Assembly: GCA_035565355.1 (NCBI GenBank)
Contig: DATMSM010000016.1
Coordinates: 1-20,918, forward strand
Direction: 5' to 3'
DNA length: 20,918 nt
Origin: Ga0074130 sp035565355
GTDB taxonomy: Bacteria; Pseudomonadota; Gammaproteobacteria; Burkholderiales; Rhodocyclaceae
Made by a program: the position numbers and the translations under genes. The notes below the pieces were generated by a model. That model worked only from the letters and a program-made list of their open reading frames with translations, made no database searches and was not told the DNA's origin. Positions 7,142 to 14,456 of the stretch are shown one piece after another (position 1 is the stretch's first letter; each line of letters starts with the position of its first letter).

Positions 7142-8344
7142 TTGGAACAGTCACATACACCCGCCGACGTACTTTTCATCCTGCTCGGCGCCATCATGAT
7201 CCTTGCCATGCACGCCGGCTTTGCCTTTCTCGAGCTCGGCACCGTGCGCAAGAAGAACCAGGTCAATGCCCTGGTCAAGATCCTGGTCGATTTCGCGGTA
7301 TCGACGCTGGCCTATTTCTTTATCGGTTACGGCATCGCCTACGGTATCCACTTCTTCAGCGGCGCCACGGTGCTGGCCGAGCACAACGGCTATAGCCTGA
7401 CCAAGTTCTTCTTCCTGCTCACTTTCGCCGCTGCGATCCCGGCCATCGTCTCGGGCGGCATTGCCGAACGGGCGCGCTTCAACCCGCAGCTCGCCGCCAC
7501 CTTCCTCATCGTCGGCTTCGTCTATCCCTTCTTCGAGGGCATCGCCTGGAACGGCGCCTTCGGTTTCCAGGCCTGGCTCAAGGCCAGCTTCGGTGCCGAG
7601 TTCCACGACTTCGCCGGTTCGGTGGTCGTGCATGCGGTCGGCGGCTGGATCGGCCTGATGGCCGTACTGCAACTCGGTGCCCGGCGCGGTCGCTACAGCA
7701 AGGAAGGCGGCGTCGTCGCCCACCCGCCGTCGAGCATTCCCTTCCTCGCACTCGGCGCCTGGATACTCATCGTCGGCTGGTTCGGCTTCAATGTCATGAG
7801 CGCGCAGAAAATCGAAGGCATCAGCGGCCTGGTTGCCATGAACTCGCTGATGGCCATGGTCGGCGGCACGCTCGCCGCCACGCTGATGGGCAGAAACGAT
7901 CCGGGCTTTGCCCATAACGGCCCGCTTGCCGGTCTGGTCGCGATTTGCGGCGGCTCCGATCTGGTCCACCCGCTCGGCGCCCTGGTCATCGGCGCGATCG
8001 CTGGCGCCTTGTTTGTGCAGCTATTTACCTGCACGCAGAACCGCTGGAAGATCGACGACGTGTTGGGCGTGTGGCCGCTGCACGGTCTCTGCGGCGCCTG
8101 GGGCGGTCTTGCCTGCGGCATCTTCGGCAGCACCGCGCTGGGCGGTTTGGGTGGCGTCGCCTTCATCAGCCAATTGCTCGGCACCCTGCTCGGCATCACT
8201 GTGGCAGTCAGCGGCGGCTTTATCGTCTATGCCGCCATCAAACGCATCAGCGGCCTGCGCCTGGATCAGGAAGAGGAATTCAACGGCGCCGACCTGTCCT
8301 TGCACAAGATCAGTTCAACCTCGGACGGCGATACCCACTGGTAG
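7142..8344 (+). CDS. amtB: Ammonium transporter (Amt family)
   Basis: An Amt/Rh-family channel of the inner membrane that takes up ammonium. The 400-residue protein is almost wholly hydrophobic with about 11 helices. It shows the family motifs: the twin pore histidines H164 (VVVHAVGG) and H314 (WPLHGLCG), the conserved Asp156 in HDFAGS, GGIAERARF, and GWFGFN. TTG 7142 is chosen since the next Met codons (7196, 7208) would cut off helix 1; GGGAG lies about 10 bases upstream. There is no cleavable signal peptide, unlike E. coli AmtB. The C-terminal tail (EEEFNGADLSLHKI then SSTSDGDTHW) keeps only part of the usual PII-contacting tail, and no glnK lies beside it. Sigma-54 and NtrC sites precede it; a strong terminator follows. 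Confidence 0.93.
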   Translation: MEQSHTPADVLFILLGAIMILAMHAGFAFLELGTVRKKNQVNALVKILVDFAVSTLAYFFIGYGIAYGIHFFSGATVLAEHNGYSLTKFFFLLTFAAAIPAIVSGGIAERARFNPQLAATFLIVGFVYPFFEGIAWNGAFGFQAWLKASFGAEFHDFAGSVVVHAVGGWIGLMAVLQLGARRGRYSKEGGVVAHPPSSIPFLALGAWILIVGWFGFNVMSAQKIEGISGLVAMNSLMAMVGGTLAATLMGRNDPGFAHNGPLAGLVAICGGSDLVHPLGALVIGAIAGALFVQLFTCTQNRWKIDDVLGVWPLHGLCGAWGGLACGIFGSTALGGLGGVAFISQLLGTLLGITVAVSGGFIVYAAIKRISGLRLDQEEEFNGADLSLHKISSTSDGDTHW

Positions 8345-8361
8345 GCGCGTCAGCATCATGC

Positions 8362-8391
8362 AAAAACCGGCCGCAGCAGGGGCCGGTTTTT
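8362..8391. terminator. Bidirectional intrinsic terminator between amtB and the 8407-8802 gene
   Basis: AAAAACCGGCC (8362-8372) and GGCCGGTTTTT (8381-8391) form a perfect 11-bp stem with an 8-base loop. The A-run on one side and T-run on the other let it work on both strands. It lies 17 bases after the amtB stop and 15 bases past the end of the convergent gene. Confidence 0.9.
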
Positions 8392-8406
8392 ATTTTCAGC
8401 GCTGCC

Positions 8407-8802
8407 TCAGTAACGCGCGAACTGGATGCCCAGGCGATGCTCCAGACTTTCGCCGAGTCGCGGGCCAAGGCCCGGCAGCAGGGAGCGCAGGGTGCGCGGC
8501 GTTTCATGCAGGCCGGCACGCAACTCCTTGACCATGCGCAGCACGGCTTCGTCATCGCAGCCGCCGGCCAGCACCTCGCGGCAGCGCACGACAGACAGGA
8601 GGATGCTGTCGGTCAGAATGTCCAGGCTGTCGTTATCGGTTTCCCTGAGCAGGGCGATCAATTGGTCGTACACCTGCAGCAACTCGCGGAGTTCCGCGTT
8701 ATTGCGCCGCGCAGCGCCGCCGGCAAAGGAAAGAACATTGCTTTGCGGCGCATCCTGCGCTTCGCCTGCCGGGCCTGCCAGCTTTACTTCTTCGATGCTC
8801 AT
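8407..8802 (-). CDS. Uncharacterised 131-residue helical protein
   Basis: I do not recognise this protein. It is soluble, without signal peptide or membrane segment. A polar, Ala/Gly-rich first 35 residues (ending SNVLSFAGGAARRNN) precedes an all-helical body: ELRELLQVYDQLIALLRET, SLDILTDSILLSVVRCREVL, DDEAVLRMVKELRAGLHE, and a C-terminal LLPGLGPRLGESLEHRLG. Leu spacing suggests amphipathic helices or a small helical bundle. ATG 8802 is preferred (GAGTGAG just upstream); a GTG nine bases earlier is possible. It stands alone, between the amtB terminator and the terminator of the AAA ATPase gene, whose leftward transcript would otherwise run into it. Codon use looks like its neighbours, so it is likely a real gene. 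Confidence 0.75.
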   Translation of the reverse strand: MSIEEVKLAGPAGEAQDAPQSNVLSFAGGAARRNNAELRELLQVYDQLIALLRETDNDSLDILTDSILLSVVRCREVLAGGCDDEAVLRMVKELRAGLHETPRTLRSLLPGLGPRLGESLEHRLGIQFARY

Positions 8803-8895
8803 GGTGCTCACTCAGGGGTGCCTGTGCTTCCAGCATAAACCAAGGCGCGCCTGCGTGGAGGGTCCGAACAGACGTGGAAAAACCGCCCACGAAAA

Positions 8896-8924
8896 AAGCC
8901 GGCCCCTAACGGCGGGGCCGGCTT
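8896..8924 (-). terminator. Intrinsic terminator of the AAA ATPase gene
   Basis: AAGCCGGCCCC (8896-8906) and GGGGCCGGCTT (8914-8924) form a perfect 11-bp stem with a 7-base loop. On the - strand the stem is followed by a run of T (8895 downward, complement of AAAAA), as expected for rho-independent termination. It lies about 27 bases past the stop of the ATPase gene. Confidence 0.88.
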
Positions 8925-8951
8925 GCTCATTTACCTCCGGGAATCAACAGC

Positions 8952-10583
8952 CTACTTGATGCTGATGCCGCGGAATATGGCGCACTGATGGAACGCGTCT
9001 TCGGTTACCGGAATGTTCTTGCTGCGGCAGAACTTGGCGGTGAGCTTGAGCAGCTCCTTGATGTCGCGGCCACTGGTGTCGGGGAAGCTACGGGTCAGAC
9101 CCGCGATCATTTCCTCCGACAACTCCACCTGGAACTGCGTCGACAAGGTCTGCCACAAACGCACCCTATCTGTGGGCGAAGGCATTTCATACTTGATGAT
9201 GGCGATGCAGCGCGAAACAATGGCATCGTCGATATCGTCGGTGCGGTTCGTGGTCATGAACAGCAGACCGTTGAAGTATTCGAGCGTACGCAGGAACTCG
9301 GCGACGATGGCGTTGTGCTGCAGATCATTGTCGCGCTGCCGGATGTACACGTCGGCCTCGTCGAGCAGCAGGATCGCCCCCCAGCGCGCGGCGCGGCGCA
9401 GGATGGTGGACAGGCTGGCCTCGACAGACTCGGCGCTGATGCCCAACTGACCCGAATGCACGCGGTAGAGCGGCTTGCCGACGACTTCGGCATAGACTTC
9501 CGCAGTTAGCGTCTTGCCCAGGCCCGGCGCGCCCTTGCACAGAATGGTTGTGCCGCCCGACTTGCCCTCGACGATGTCCTCCATGAGGACGCCCATGTCG
9601 GCGGTGAGGATGTCGATCAGGTCGCGATGATTCTGCGGCAGCACCAGCTTATCGCGCAGGGCCGGGTTGTACTCGTACTCTTCCAGGTTGTCGACGTGCA
9701 CCCAGATATTGCGGTGCAGCTCAAGATGGAAGACGTGCAAGTAGGGATGCAGCGGAATCTTGTCGAAGCAGTTCTCGACGCCGGCCGCGCACCAGAAGGC
9801 GTTGTCGGCATTGGTTTCAAAGCGGCGTTCGAGGATCTCTTCGTCATTGACGACCTTGGCGACGAGACCATCATGCAGCGACAGGTAGTCGTTGCCCTGC
9901 TTGGCCCGAACCAGATACGCCGCCCGCTTCGCGATGAACTGCGTGCCGAAGCGCGGCTGCATCTGATGGAAGCGCTCGACCTGGGCGTCGTATTCACGCT
10001 TGAAGTCGTCGCACTCCTTGAAGTAGCCAAGCTCCGCGAGCAATTGCGGAATGGTGCGGTCGGCGATGTCGTTGTCGTCGATCACGATCACGGTGTTCAT
10101 GCCCGAACGACGCTGACGATAGTCGTCCGAAGCTTCCTTGTCGGCCGAGTGCAGCGTGTTCGCAACCAGGCTGATCACCACATAGGGTTTTGCCTCGACT
10201 GGCACCATGTGACGCATGCCGACCACCAGCCAGGGCAGCAGCACGCCATCCTTGTTGCGCTTGTAGAGCCAGCCATCGATGGCGTCGCGCTTGAGATAGG
10301 CGATCAGTCCATTGATGAGCATTTCAAGGTTGGGAATCTTGCGCGCATCTGGCGCGCCATAGATGTTGTCGAGCGCCAGCAGCTGAAAGCGCAACGCACG
10401 CTCATCGTGTTCCTTGCTCAGATCGTAGAGCGCATTGAGGGCATTGCCATCGAACACCTTGCTCGAAACGACAATGCGCCCCTTGCTGTTGCGGTGCTCC
10501 GACAGCTGCTTGCCCAGCACGCTGTCCGCGTCTATCTTGCTGAGCAGCTTGCCTGCCAGCGCATCAGGTATTTCGAGATCCAT
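8952..10583 (-). CDS. Stand-alone AAA+ ATPase with an unassigned N-terminal region
   Basis: The 543-residue soluble protein has one C-terminal AAA+ module. Walker A is GAPGLGKT (351-358), Walker B AILLLDEADVY (403-413), sensor 1 TTNRTDD (444-450), a candidate arginine finger in SRC (R458), and SGRDIKELLK (504-513) sits in the sensor-2 region. The module resembles the classical AAA clade (FtsH, Bcs1 or ATAD-like) more than MoxR or ClpX types. The first 330 residues contain no motif I know. They include a beta-strand and acidic stretch NTVIVIDDND (163-172) and LEEYEYNPALRDKLVLPQNH just before the ATPase. There are no membrane segments or protease motif. ATG 10583 follows a good AGGAG site (spacing 6). 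It has its own terminator and no obvious partner gene. Substrate unknown; remodelling of a protein is the generic expectation. Confidence 0.85.
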   Translation of the reverse strand: MDLEIPDALAGKLLSKIDADSVLGKQLSEHRNSKGRIVVSSKVFDGNALNALYDLSKEHDERALRFQLLALDNIYGAPDARKIPNLEMLINGLIAYLKRDAIDGWLYKRNKDGVLLPWLVVGMRHMVPVEAKPYVVISLVANTLHSADKEASDDYRQRRSGMNTVIVIDDNDIADRTIPQLLAELGYFKECDDFKREYDAQVERFHQMQPRFGTQFIAKRAAYLVRAKQGNDYLSLHDGLVAKVVNDEEILERRFETNADNAFWCAAGVENCFDKIPLHPYLHVFHLELHRNIWVHVDNLEEYEYNPALRDKLVLPQNHRDLIDILTADMGVLMEDIVEGKSGGTTILCKGAPGLGKTLTAEVYAEVVGKPLYRVHSGQLGISAESVEASLSTILRRAARWGAILLLDEADVYIRQRDNDLQHNAIVAEFLRTLEYFNGLLFMTTNRTDDIDDAIVSRCIAIIKYEMPSPTDRVRLWQTLSTQFQVELSEEMIAGLTRSFPDTSGRDIKELLKLTAKFCRSKNIPVTEDAFHQCAIFRGISIK

Positions 10584-10863
10584 TGCTGCTCCTATTATTC
10601 CGCCCCATGTGTCATTCCAAGGGCGCCTGCCGGCGCGGAAAGCCATGAAGTCAAATGAAAACGGCCTCCACGGGGGAGGCCGTCTTTCCGGACGGACAGG
10701 CACCATAGTGGTGCTTATCACAGACCTAAGGGGCATGATAATGCAAACCCCACGCCCTGCCCAGCCCGTCCGCTCCGGGCGAAGACCGAGGATGCGGGCT
10801 TTTCCGCTCCCTAAAGTGAGCGAACACCCTGCGTATAAGGTTTGTGCAGCCTGGGATACTCGC
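10584..10863. other. 280-base intergenic region
   Basis: No credible gene is visible in this gap between two leftward genes. It contains the terminator at 10661-10683 for the acyltransferase gene and should hold the promoter of the ATPase gene on the - strand. I found no -35/-10 pair good enough to report. The stretch near 10720-10745 is less GC-rich than the surroundings. Confidence 0.6.
10661..10683 (-). terminator. Intrinsic terminator downstream of the acyltransferase gene
   Basis: ACGGCCTCC (10661-10669) and GGAGGCCGT (10675-10683) form a perfect 9-bp stem with a 5-base loop. On the - strand it is followed by TTTTCATTT, a usable T-tract. It separates the acyltransferase transcript from the AAA ATPase gene lying in the same direction. 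Confidence 0.75.
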
Positions 10864-11907
10864 TCAGGGGGCTTCGGAACGCAGGCTGCGCAACCAGAGG
10901 AAAGGGTTGCCCAGCTTGCCGGCAGGCAACTCGACGCGCTTGTAGAAGCGATCGGCCAGAAGATTGCTCGCCAGCCAGATCAGCAGCAGCATCGACACGC
11001 CTTCGGCTGGCGAATTCCAGCCCATGCGCGCGAACAAGGCATTGCCGAGCAGGCACAGCGCAAAGTGCACCAGGAACAGGGCATAGGAGTTAAGGCCCAG
11101 ATAGGCGACCCGTCGTGCCAGGCGGCTATCCTGGTCCACGGCGACATTGCGCAGCAGTACCAGCGCCACCGCTACGCCCAGAGCGAGCAGGATGCGGCCG
11201 CGGAAATCCAGCCACAATGCCGCCGCAACCACGGCAATCAGCGCCCCCAGCCAGGGCAGCGGGCGCGACTGACGACCGATATGGAAGGCAAGCACACCCA
11301 TGCCGTAGGCGCCGAAGAAGTACAGCGCCCAGTCATCCAGCGCGCTGTCGCGGTTGAAGTGGAACAGCGATGCGAGCGTCAGCCCAATCACGATGGCGAG
11401 ATGCCAGCGCGGCGCCTGGCGGCTGCCCCAGACGAGCAAGGCAAACAGCGCATAGAGCTGGAAGTCGATGGCAACATACCAGGCGCCGGCCGACAGGGAC
11501 TCGTAATCCAGCACGCCATGCAGCAGGAAGGCATGCGCGAACACCTGCGCAAAGGTCGGCACGGCCGGCATGGCTTCGTCATTGAACCAGGGGCGCAGCA
11601 AGGCCGCCACGACAGTGGTCAGCGCCAATGCAGCGAGGAAGGGAATCGCCAAACGCAGATAGCGCTTGAAAATCGGCAGCAGCAGATTGCCGGCGTCGCG
11701 GCCATCGCAAAAACTGCGCGCCGCCAGATAGCCGCCAATGACGATAAAGGCCTGCACCGCCATGCGCGCATAGTCGAACAGGAAATCCGCCGCCAGCGGG
11801 GAGGCAAGAGCAACGGCCGCAGCAACCGGGCCGTAGGCAACCAGGTGGTGCAGCACGATCAACTGTGCCGCCACTGCCTTGAACAAATCCACCACAAAGG
11901 AACGCAA
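10864..11907 (-). CDS. Acyltransferase family 3 membrane protein
   Basis: This 347-residue polytopic inner-membrane protein has about ten hydrophobic helices and the acyltransferase-3 (OafA/NodX-like) pattern. The N-terminal motif is LFKAVAAQLIVLHHLVAYG with the conserved His pair at 20-21. RMAVQAFIVIGGYLAARS follows, then the loop AGAWYVAIDFQLY, the latter matching the family's WxLxxExxFY region. Such enzymes transfer acetyl or other acyl groups to surface polysaccharides or lipids; the acceptor cannot be read from context. The start is probably TTG 11907, with AAAGG about 8 bases upstream; a GTG four codons later is an alternative. Near it on the - strand is a perfect TATAAT (11964-11969). 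The gene is divergent from the exported protein at 12056. Confidence 0.85.
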   Translation of the reverse strand: MRSFVVDLFKAVAAQLIVLHHLVAYGPVAAAVALASPLAADFLFDYARMAVQAFIVIGGYLAARSFCDGRDAGNLLLPIFKRYLRLAIPFLAALALTTVVAALLRPWFNDEAMPAVPTFAQVFAHAFLLHGVLDYESLSAGAWYVAIDFQLYALFALLVWGSRQAPRWHLAIVIGLTLASLFHFNRDSALDDWALYFFGAYGMGVLAFHIGRQSRPLPWLGALIAVVAAALWLDFRGRILLALGVAVALVLLRNVAVDQDSRLARRVAYLGLNSYALFLVHFALCLLGNALFARMGWNSPAEGVSMLLLIWLASNLLADRFYKRVELPAGKLGNPFLWLRSLRSEAP

Positions 11908-11963
11908 GCCCTAACCTTTCGCCATAATGCTCGCTGAAACTGCGCTCCAGCACGAGCGCGGCG

Positions 11964-11969
11964 ATTATA
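11964..11969 (-). promoter_or_regulatory. -10 element for the acyltransferase gene
   Basis: ATTATA on + reads TATAAT on -, a perfect -10 hexamer 57 bases before the TTG start. The -35 region is only a run of A on the - strand and does not match TTGACA, so the promoter is supported by its -10 alone. Confidence 0.4.
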
Positions 11970-12023
11970 AATCGCTGACACGACAGGTTTTTTGTTTTTT
12001 TCGATTCGTAACAAAGCGAAGTC

Positions 12024-12029
12024 TACAAT
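12024..12029 (+). promoter_or_regulatory. -10 element for the exported protein gene at 12056
   Basis: TACAAT (5 of 6 matches) lies 27 bases before ATG 12056. The -35 region (TTCGAT at 12000-12005, spacer 18) is weak. The leader would be about 20 bases. Confidence 0.35.
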
Positions 12030-12055
12030 CCGCCATCGCTCCGACTAACTTCGCC

Positions 12056-12760
12056 ATGCATCTGCCTCACGCCAAGTATCTTCCCTGCTGCATCACGCTC
12101 TGCCTGCTCCTCAGCCCGTTTGCCCATGCGGCGCGACCGATGGTGACCGACGATGCGCGTATCGTGGACGACAAGTCCTGTCAGCTCGAAACCTGGTTGA
12201 AGGCGAACAACGACAGCAATGAGTACTGGGCCCTGCCTTCATGCAACCTCGGCGGCAACTTTGAGCTGGCCGCCGGCGCTGCCGTCACGCGGCAGAACGG
12301 CAGCAGCAAGACCTCCGATCTGGTACTGCAAGGCAAGACCCTGTTCAGGACGCTGCAGCCCAACGGCTGGGCCTGGGGTCTGGTCGGCGGCACGGTCAGC
12401 CATCCCGATCACAGCAAGACGCTGCTCGGCGATGTCTATGCCTATGTGCCGGCCACCTTTTCCTTCCGCGACGACGCGGCGCTACTGCACATCAACCTAG
12501 GCTGGACTAAGGACAGGCTGGCGCAGCGCCACGCAATGACCTGGGGCATAGGCGGAGAGATCGAGATGACGTCGCGCACCTGGCTGATCGCCGAAAGCTA
12601 TGGCGAACATCAGGGCAGACCCTACTACCAGCTCGGCTTGCGCCACTGGATCGTGCACAACCGCGTGCAGCTGGACGCCACCTACGGCAATCGCAGCCAC
12701 GGCGGCGAAGGCTGGTTCTCGATTGGCCTGCGGCTGCTTTCTCCGGCCTTTCTTCCCTAG
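12056..12760 (+). CDS. Predicted exported, probably outer-membrane, protein
   Basis: The 234-residue precursor has a Sec signal peptide (CCITLCLLLSPFAHA, cleavage after about residue 25) and a mature part of alternating polar/hydrophobic strands. It ends with an aromatic/hydrophobic strand (GWFSIGLRLLSPAF), as expected of a small outer-membrane beta-barrel. Mature residues begin ARPMVTDDARIVDDKSCQLE. C42 and C63 are the only mature cysteines I see in the N-terminal half and may form a disulfide. I do not recognise a named family; similar proteins beginning VTDDARIV followed by an LPSCN-like segment are, to my recollection, annotated only as hypothetical. ATG 12056 starts the signal peptide; a longer in-frame extension upstream is rejected. 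Its TAG stop directly abuts the ATG of the next gene. Confidence 0.75.
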   Translation: MHLPHAKYLPCCITLCLLLSPFAHAARPMVTDDARIVDDKSCQLETWLKANNDSNEYWALPSCNLGGNFELAAGAAVTRQNGSSKTSDLVLQGKTLFRTLQPNGWAWGLVGGTVSHPDHSKTLLGDVYAYVPATFSFRDDAALLHINLGWTKDRLAQRHAMTWGIGGEIEMTSRTWLIAESYGEHQGRPYYQLGLRHWIVHNRVQLDATYGNRSHGGEGWFSIGLRLLSPAFLP

Positions 12761-13792
12761 ATGAACACGCCGGCAGACAGGCTAGAATCGAAGCATTCCA
12801 ATTCGACGCCGCACTTGCCTCTCAACGTGAGCCCAACTCCGACCACCCTGCGCGTTCATCAATATGCCGGCCTGCAGCCTGGGCCACGTCTCATCATTCT
12901 CGGCGCGGTGCATGGCAACGAAGTCTGCGGCACGCGCGCCATCGAGCGCCTGATCGCAGAAATCGACAGCGCGGCGCTGCGCATCGAACGCGGCACGCTG
13001 ACCCTGGTACCGATCACCAATCCGCTTGCATACCAGCGCCAGCAGCGCCAGGGCGACCGCAACCTCAATCGCAATCTGCGGCCAAACGCCGAGCCGCAGG
13101 ATTTCGAGGACCACATTGCCAATGCCTTATGCCCCTTGCTGGACGCCCACGAGGTGCTGCTCGACCTGCACTCCTTTCACACCGGCGGCCAACCCTTCGT
13201 CATGCTCGGCCCGCGCGATAATGCAGGCGCACTCGAACCGTTCGCACATGCCGCAGAAGAAGCCCGGCTGGCGGCCCACCTGGGCGTAAACCGCGTGGTC
13301 GAAGGCTGGCTGGATACTTATGCACTGGGCGTGGCGCGCCGCCGCGAGCGCCATCCGGACGCCAATCCGCTCCTGCTCGACCCCGCCTATGGCGTCGGCA
13401 CCACCGAGTACATGCGCTCACGCGGCGGCTATGGCGTCACGCTTGAATGCGGCCAGCACGAGGAAGCGAATGCACCCGCGGTGGCCTATCACGCCATCCG
13501 TCAGACGCTGGCCCTGCTGGGACTGGTGGAGGCAGCGCCGGCTGCGCCGCCGCAGGACTTCGAGGTACTACGGCTGGAGGATGTCATCGATCTCGAAAAT
13601 CCGGGCGACACCTTTGTGCGCGAATGGCGGAGCTTCGATCCGCTCAAGGCCGGCGAACTGATCGGACATCGCCACGACGGCAGCGCGGTGCGGGCGGAGC
13701 AGGACGGCTTTATCGTCTTCCCGAATCCGCGCGCCCTGCCCGGCAACGAATGGTTTTACTTTGCGCGGCGCAGTGCGCGGCGCCTGGTCTGA
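12761..13792 (+). CDS. Succinylglutamate desuccinylase / aspartoacylase-type zinc hydrolase (M14-like)
   Basis: The 343-residue protein belongs to the AstE/AspA group of zinc carboxypeptidase-fold amidohydrolases. The zinc ligands are visible as HGNE (H51, E54) and the second His in LLDLHSFHT (H137). The substrate-carboxylate arginine region is GDRNLNRNL (99-107), and the general base is E229 in VTLECGQHE. The C-terminal 70 residues form the usual small beta domain. The exact substrate (N-acyl amino acid or other amide) cannot be told; no arginine-catabolism genes are nearby, so AstE itself is unlikely. The first ATG follows the previous stop with no spacing and no ribosome site. Codons 8-9 also contain a -10-like TAGAAT, so a later start such as GTG 12827 is possible. 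Confidence 0.85.
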   Translation: MNTPADRLESKHSNSTPHLPLNVSPTPTTLRVHQYAGLQPGPRLIILGAVHGNEVCGTRAIERLIAEIDSAALRIERGTLTLVPITNPLAYQRQQRQGDRNLNRNLRPNAEPQDFEDHIANALCPLLDAHEVLLDLHSFHTGGQPFVMLGPRDNAGALEPFAHAAEEARLAAHLGVNRVVEGWLDTYALGVARRRERHPDANPLLLDPAYGVGTTEYMRSRGGYGVTLECGQHEEANAPAVAYHAIRQTLALLGLVEAAPAAPPQDFEVLRLEDVIDLENPGDTFVREWRSFDPLKAGELIGHRHDGSAVRAEQDGFIVFPNPRALPGNEWFYFARRSARRLV

Positions 13793-13845
13793 GCTCGCTC
13801 AGCACCAATCGGACTAGACCTACAGCGCCCATCTGCACTTCACCC

Positions 13846-13851
13846 TAGAAT
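13846..13851 (+). promoter_or_regulatory. -10-like element before the small periplasmic protein gene
   Basis: TAGAAT (5 of 6) lies 30 bases before ATG 13882, inside the 11-mer CTAGAATCGAA, which also occurs at 12782-12792. No good -35 was found 16-18 bases upstream. Confidence 0.35.
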
Positions 13852-13881
13852 CGAATCCTCCTGTTGAATCAAGGAGCTTCG

Positions 13882-14298
13882 ATGAAACCTTATCTGCTCA
13901 TCCCCCTGCTGCTGACAGCCCCCGCCTGGGCGCAGAACGGCGCGCCGTCGGCGGCCCCAGCATCCCCCTGGCAAAACCAGGGCGCGGCGCAATATGTCTG
14001 TGGCGGCGTTTCTGATGAAGGCATGCATGCCATCAAGTCACTGCGCAGCGAGGCCGGTAGCGAGCTGCTGTTTACCAGCGGGCCGGAAGGCGCGTATATC
14101 GCCGACGTGGCCGTCACCGTGCAGGGCGGCAAGTTGAAGGAGATGCTCAGCTTCACCGCCAACGGCCCTGTGTGCCTGCTCAAGCTGCCCAAGGGCAATT
14201 ACATCGTAGATGCCTCCTACCGCGGCAAGACCGTCCGCCAGTCGATCAAGGTCGACGGTCCGGCCCAGCAGACACGCTTCAGCTGGCCCGCCTTTTAA
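13882..14298 (+). CDS. Small periplasmic protein with a carboxypeptidase-regulatory-like fold
   Basis: The 138-residue precursor has a signal peptide (YLLIPLLLTAPAWA, cleavage after residue 17). A Gln/Pro/Ala-rich linker leads to a beta-rich domain. That domain has strands IADVAVTVQGG, LSFTANGPVCLLKLPKGNYIV and DASYRGKTVRQSIKV, a pattern typical of carboxypeptidase-regulatory or transthyretin-like beta sandwiches (the LPKGNYxVxAxYxGK motif). Two cysteines in the mature protein (YVCGG and PVCLL) could form a disulfide. ATG 13882 has an AAGGAG site at 13871-13876; two upstream codons in frame are rejected. A hairpin follows the stop, so it is probably a single-gene transcript. Its exact role is unknown. 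Confidence 0.78.
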   Translation: MKPYLLIPLLLTAPAWAQNGAPSAAPASPWQNQGAAQYVCGGVSDEGMHAIKSLRSEAGSELLFTSGPEGAYIADVAVTVQGGKLKEMLSFTANGPVCLLKLPKGNYIVDASYRGKTVRQSIKVDGPAQQTRFSWPAF

Positions 14299-14312
14299 GC
14301 ACACGCCAGACC

Positions 14313-14339
14313 AGCGGAAGGCCGCGTCGGCCTTCCGCT
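14313..14339 (+). terminator. Hairpin after the small periplasmic protein gene
   Basis: AGCGGAAGGCC (14313-14323) and GGCCTTCCGCT (14329-14339) make a perfect 11-bp stem with a 5-base loop, 15 bases after the stop. The T-run is minimal (TT then GAAAA), so it may act as a terminator or as an RNA 3'-end stabiliser. Confidence 0.6.
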
Positions 14340-14456
14340 TGAAAACCTACCGCCTCACCCCATGTATAAGGAAACCGGTATGCACCGGCTTCCCGTATCG
14401 CCATGCACGCCTTGCCGAGCACATCCCGGAGCGCGCGGGATTCTGCAAGGACGCGC

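Noticed and set aside
9627..10658. 343-codon open frame on + opposite the AAA ATPase gene
   Set aside because: The - strand product has complete AAA motifs, a ribosome site and a terminator; the + frame has no motif or start signal.
10435..11937. 500-codon open frame on + across the acyltransferase gene
   Set aside because: The translation is Gln/Arg/His-rich antisense of a clear membrane protein; no start signal.
11927..12055. 43-residue N-terminal extension of the exported protein
   Set aside because: It would bury the signal peptide and spans the predicted promoter region.
14403..14456. Upstream ATG for the YhbW-like protein
   Set aside because: The later ATG has a ribosome site at good spacing and gives the N-terminus of the family.
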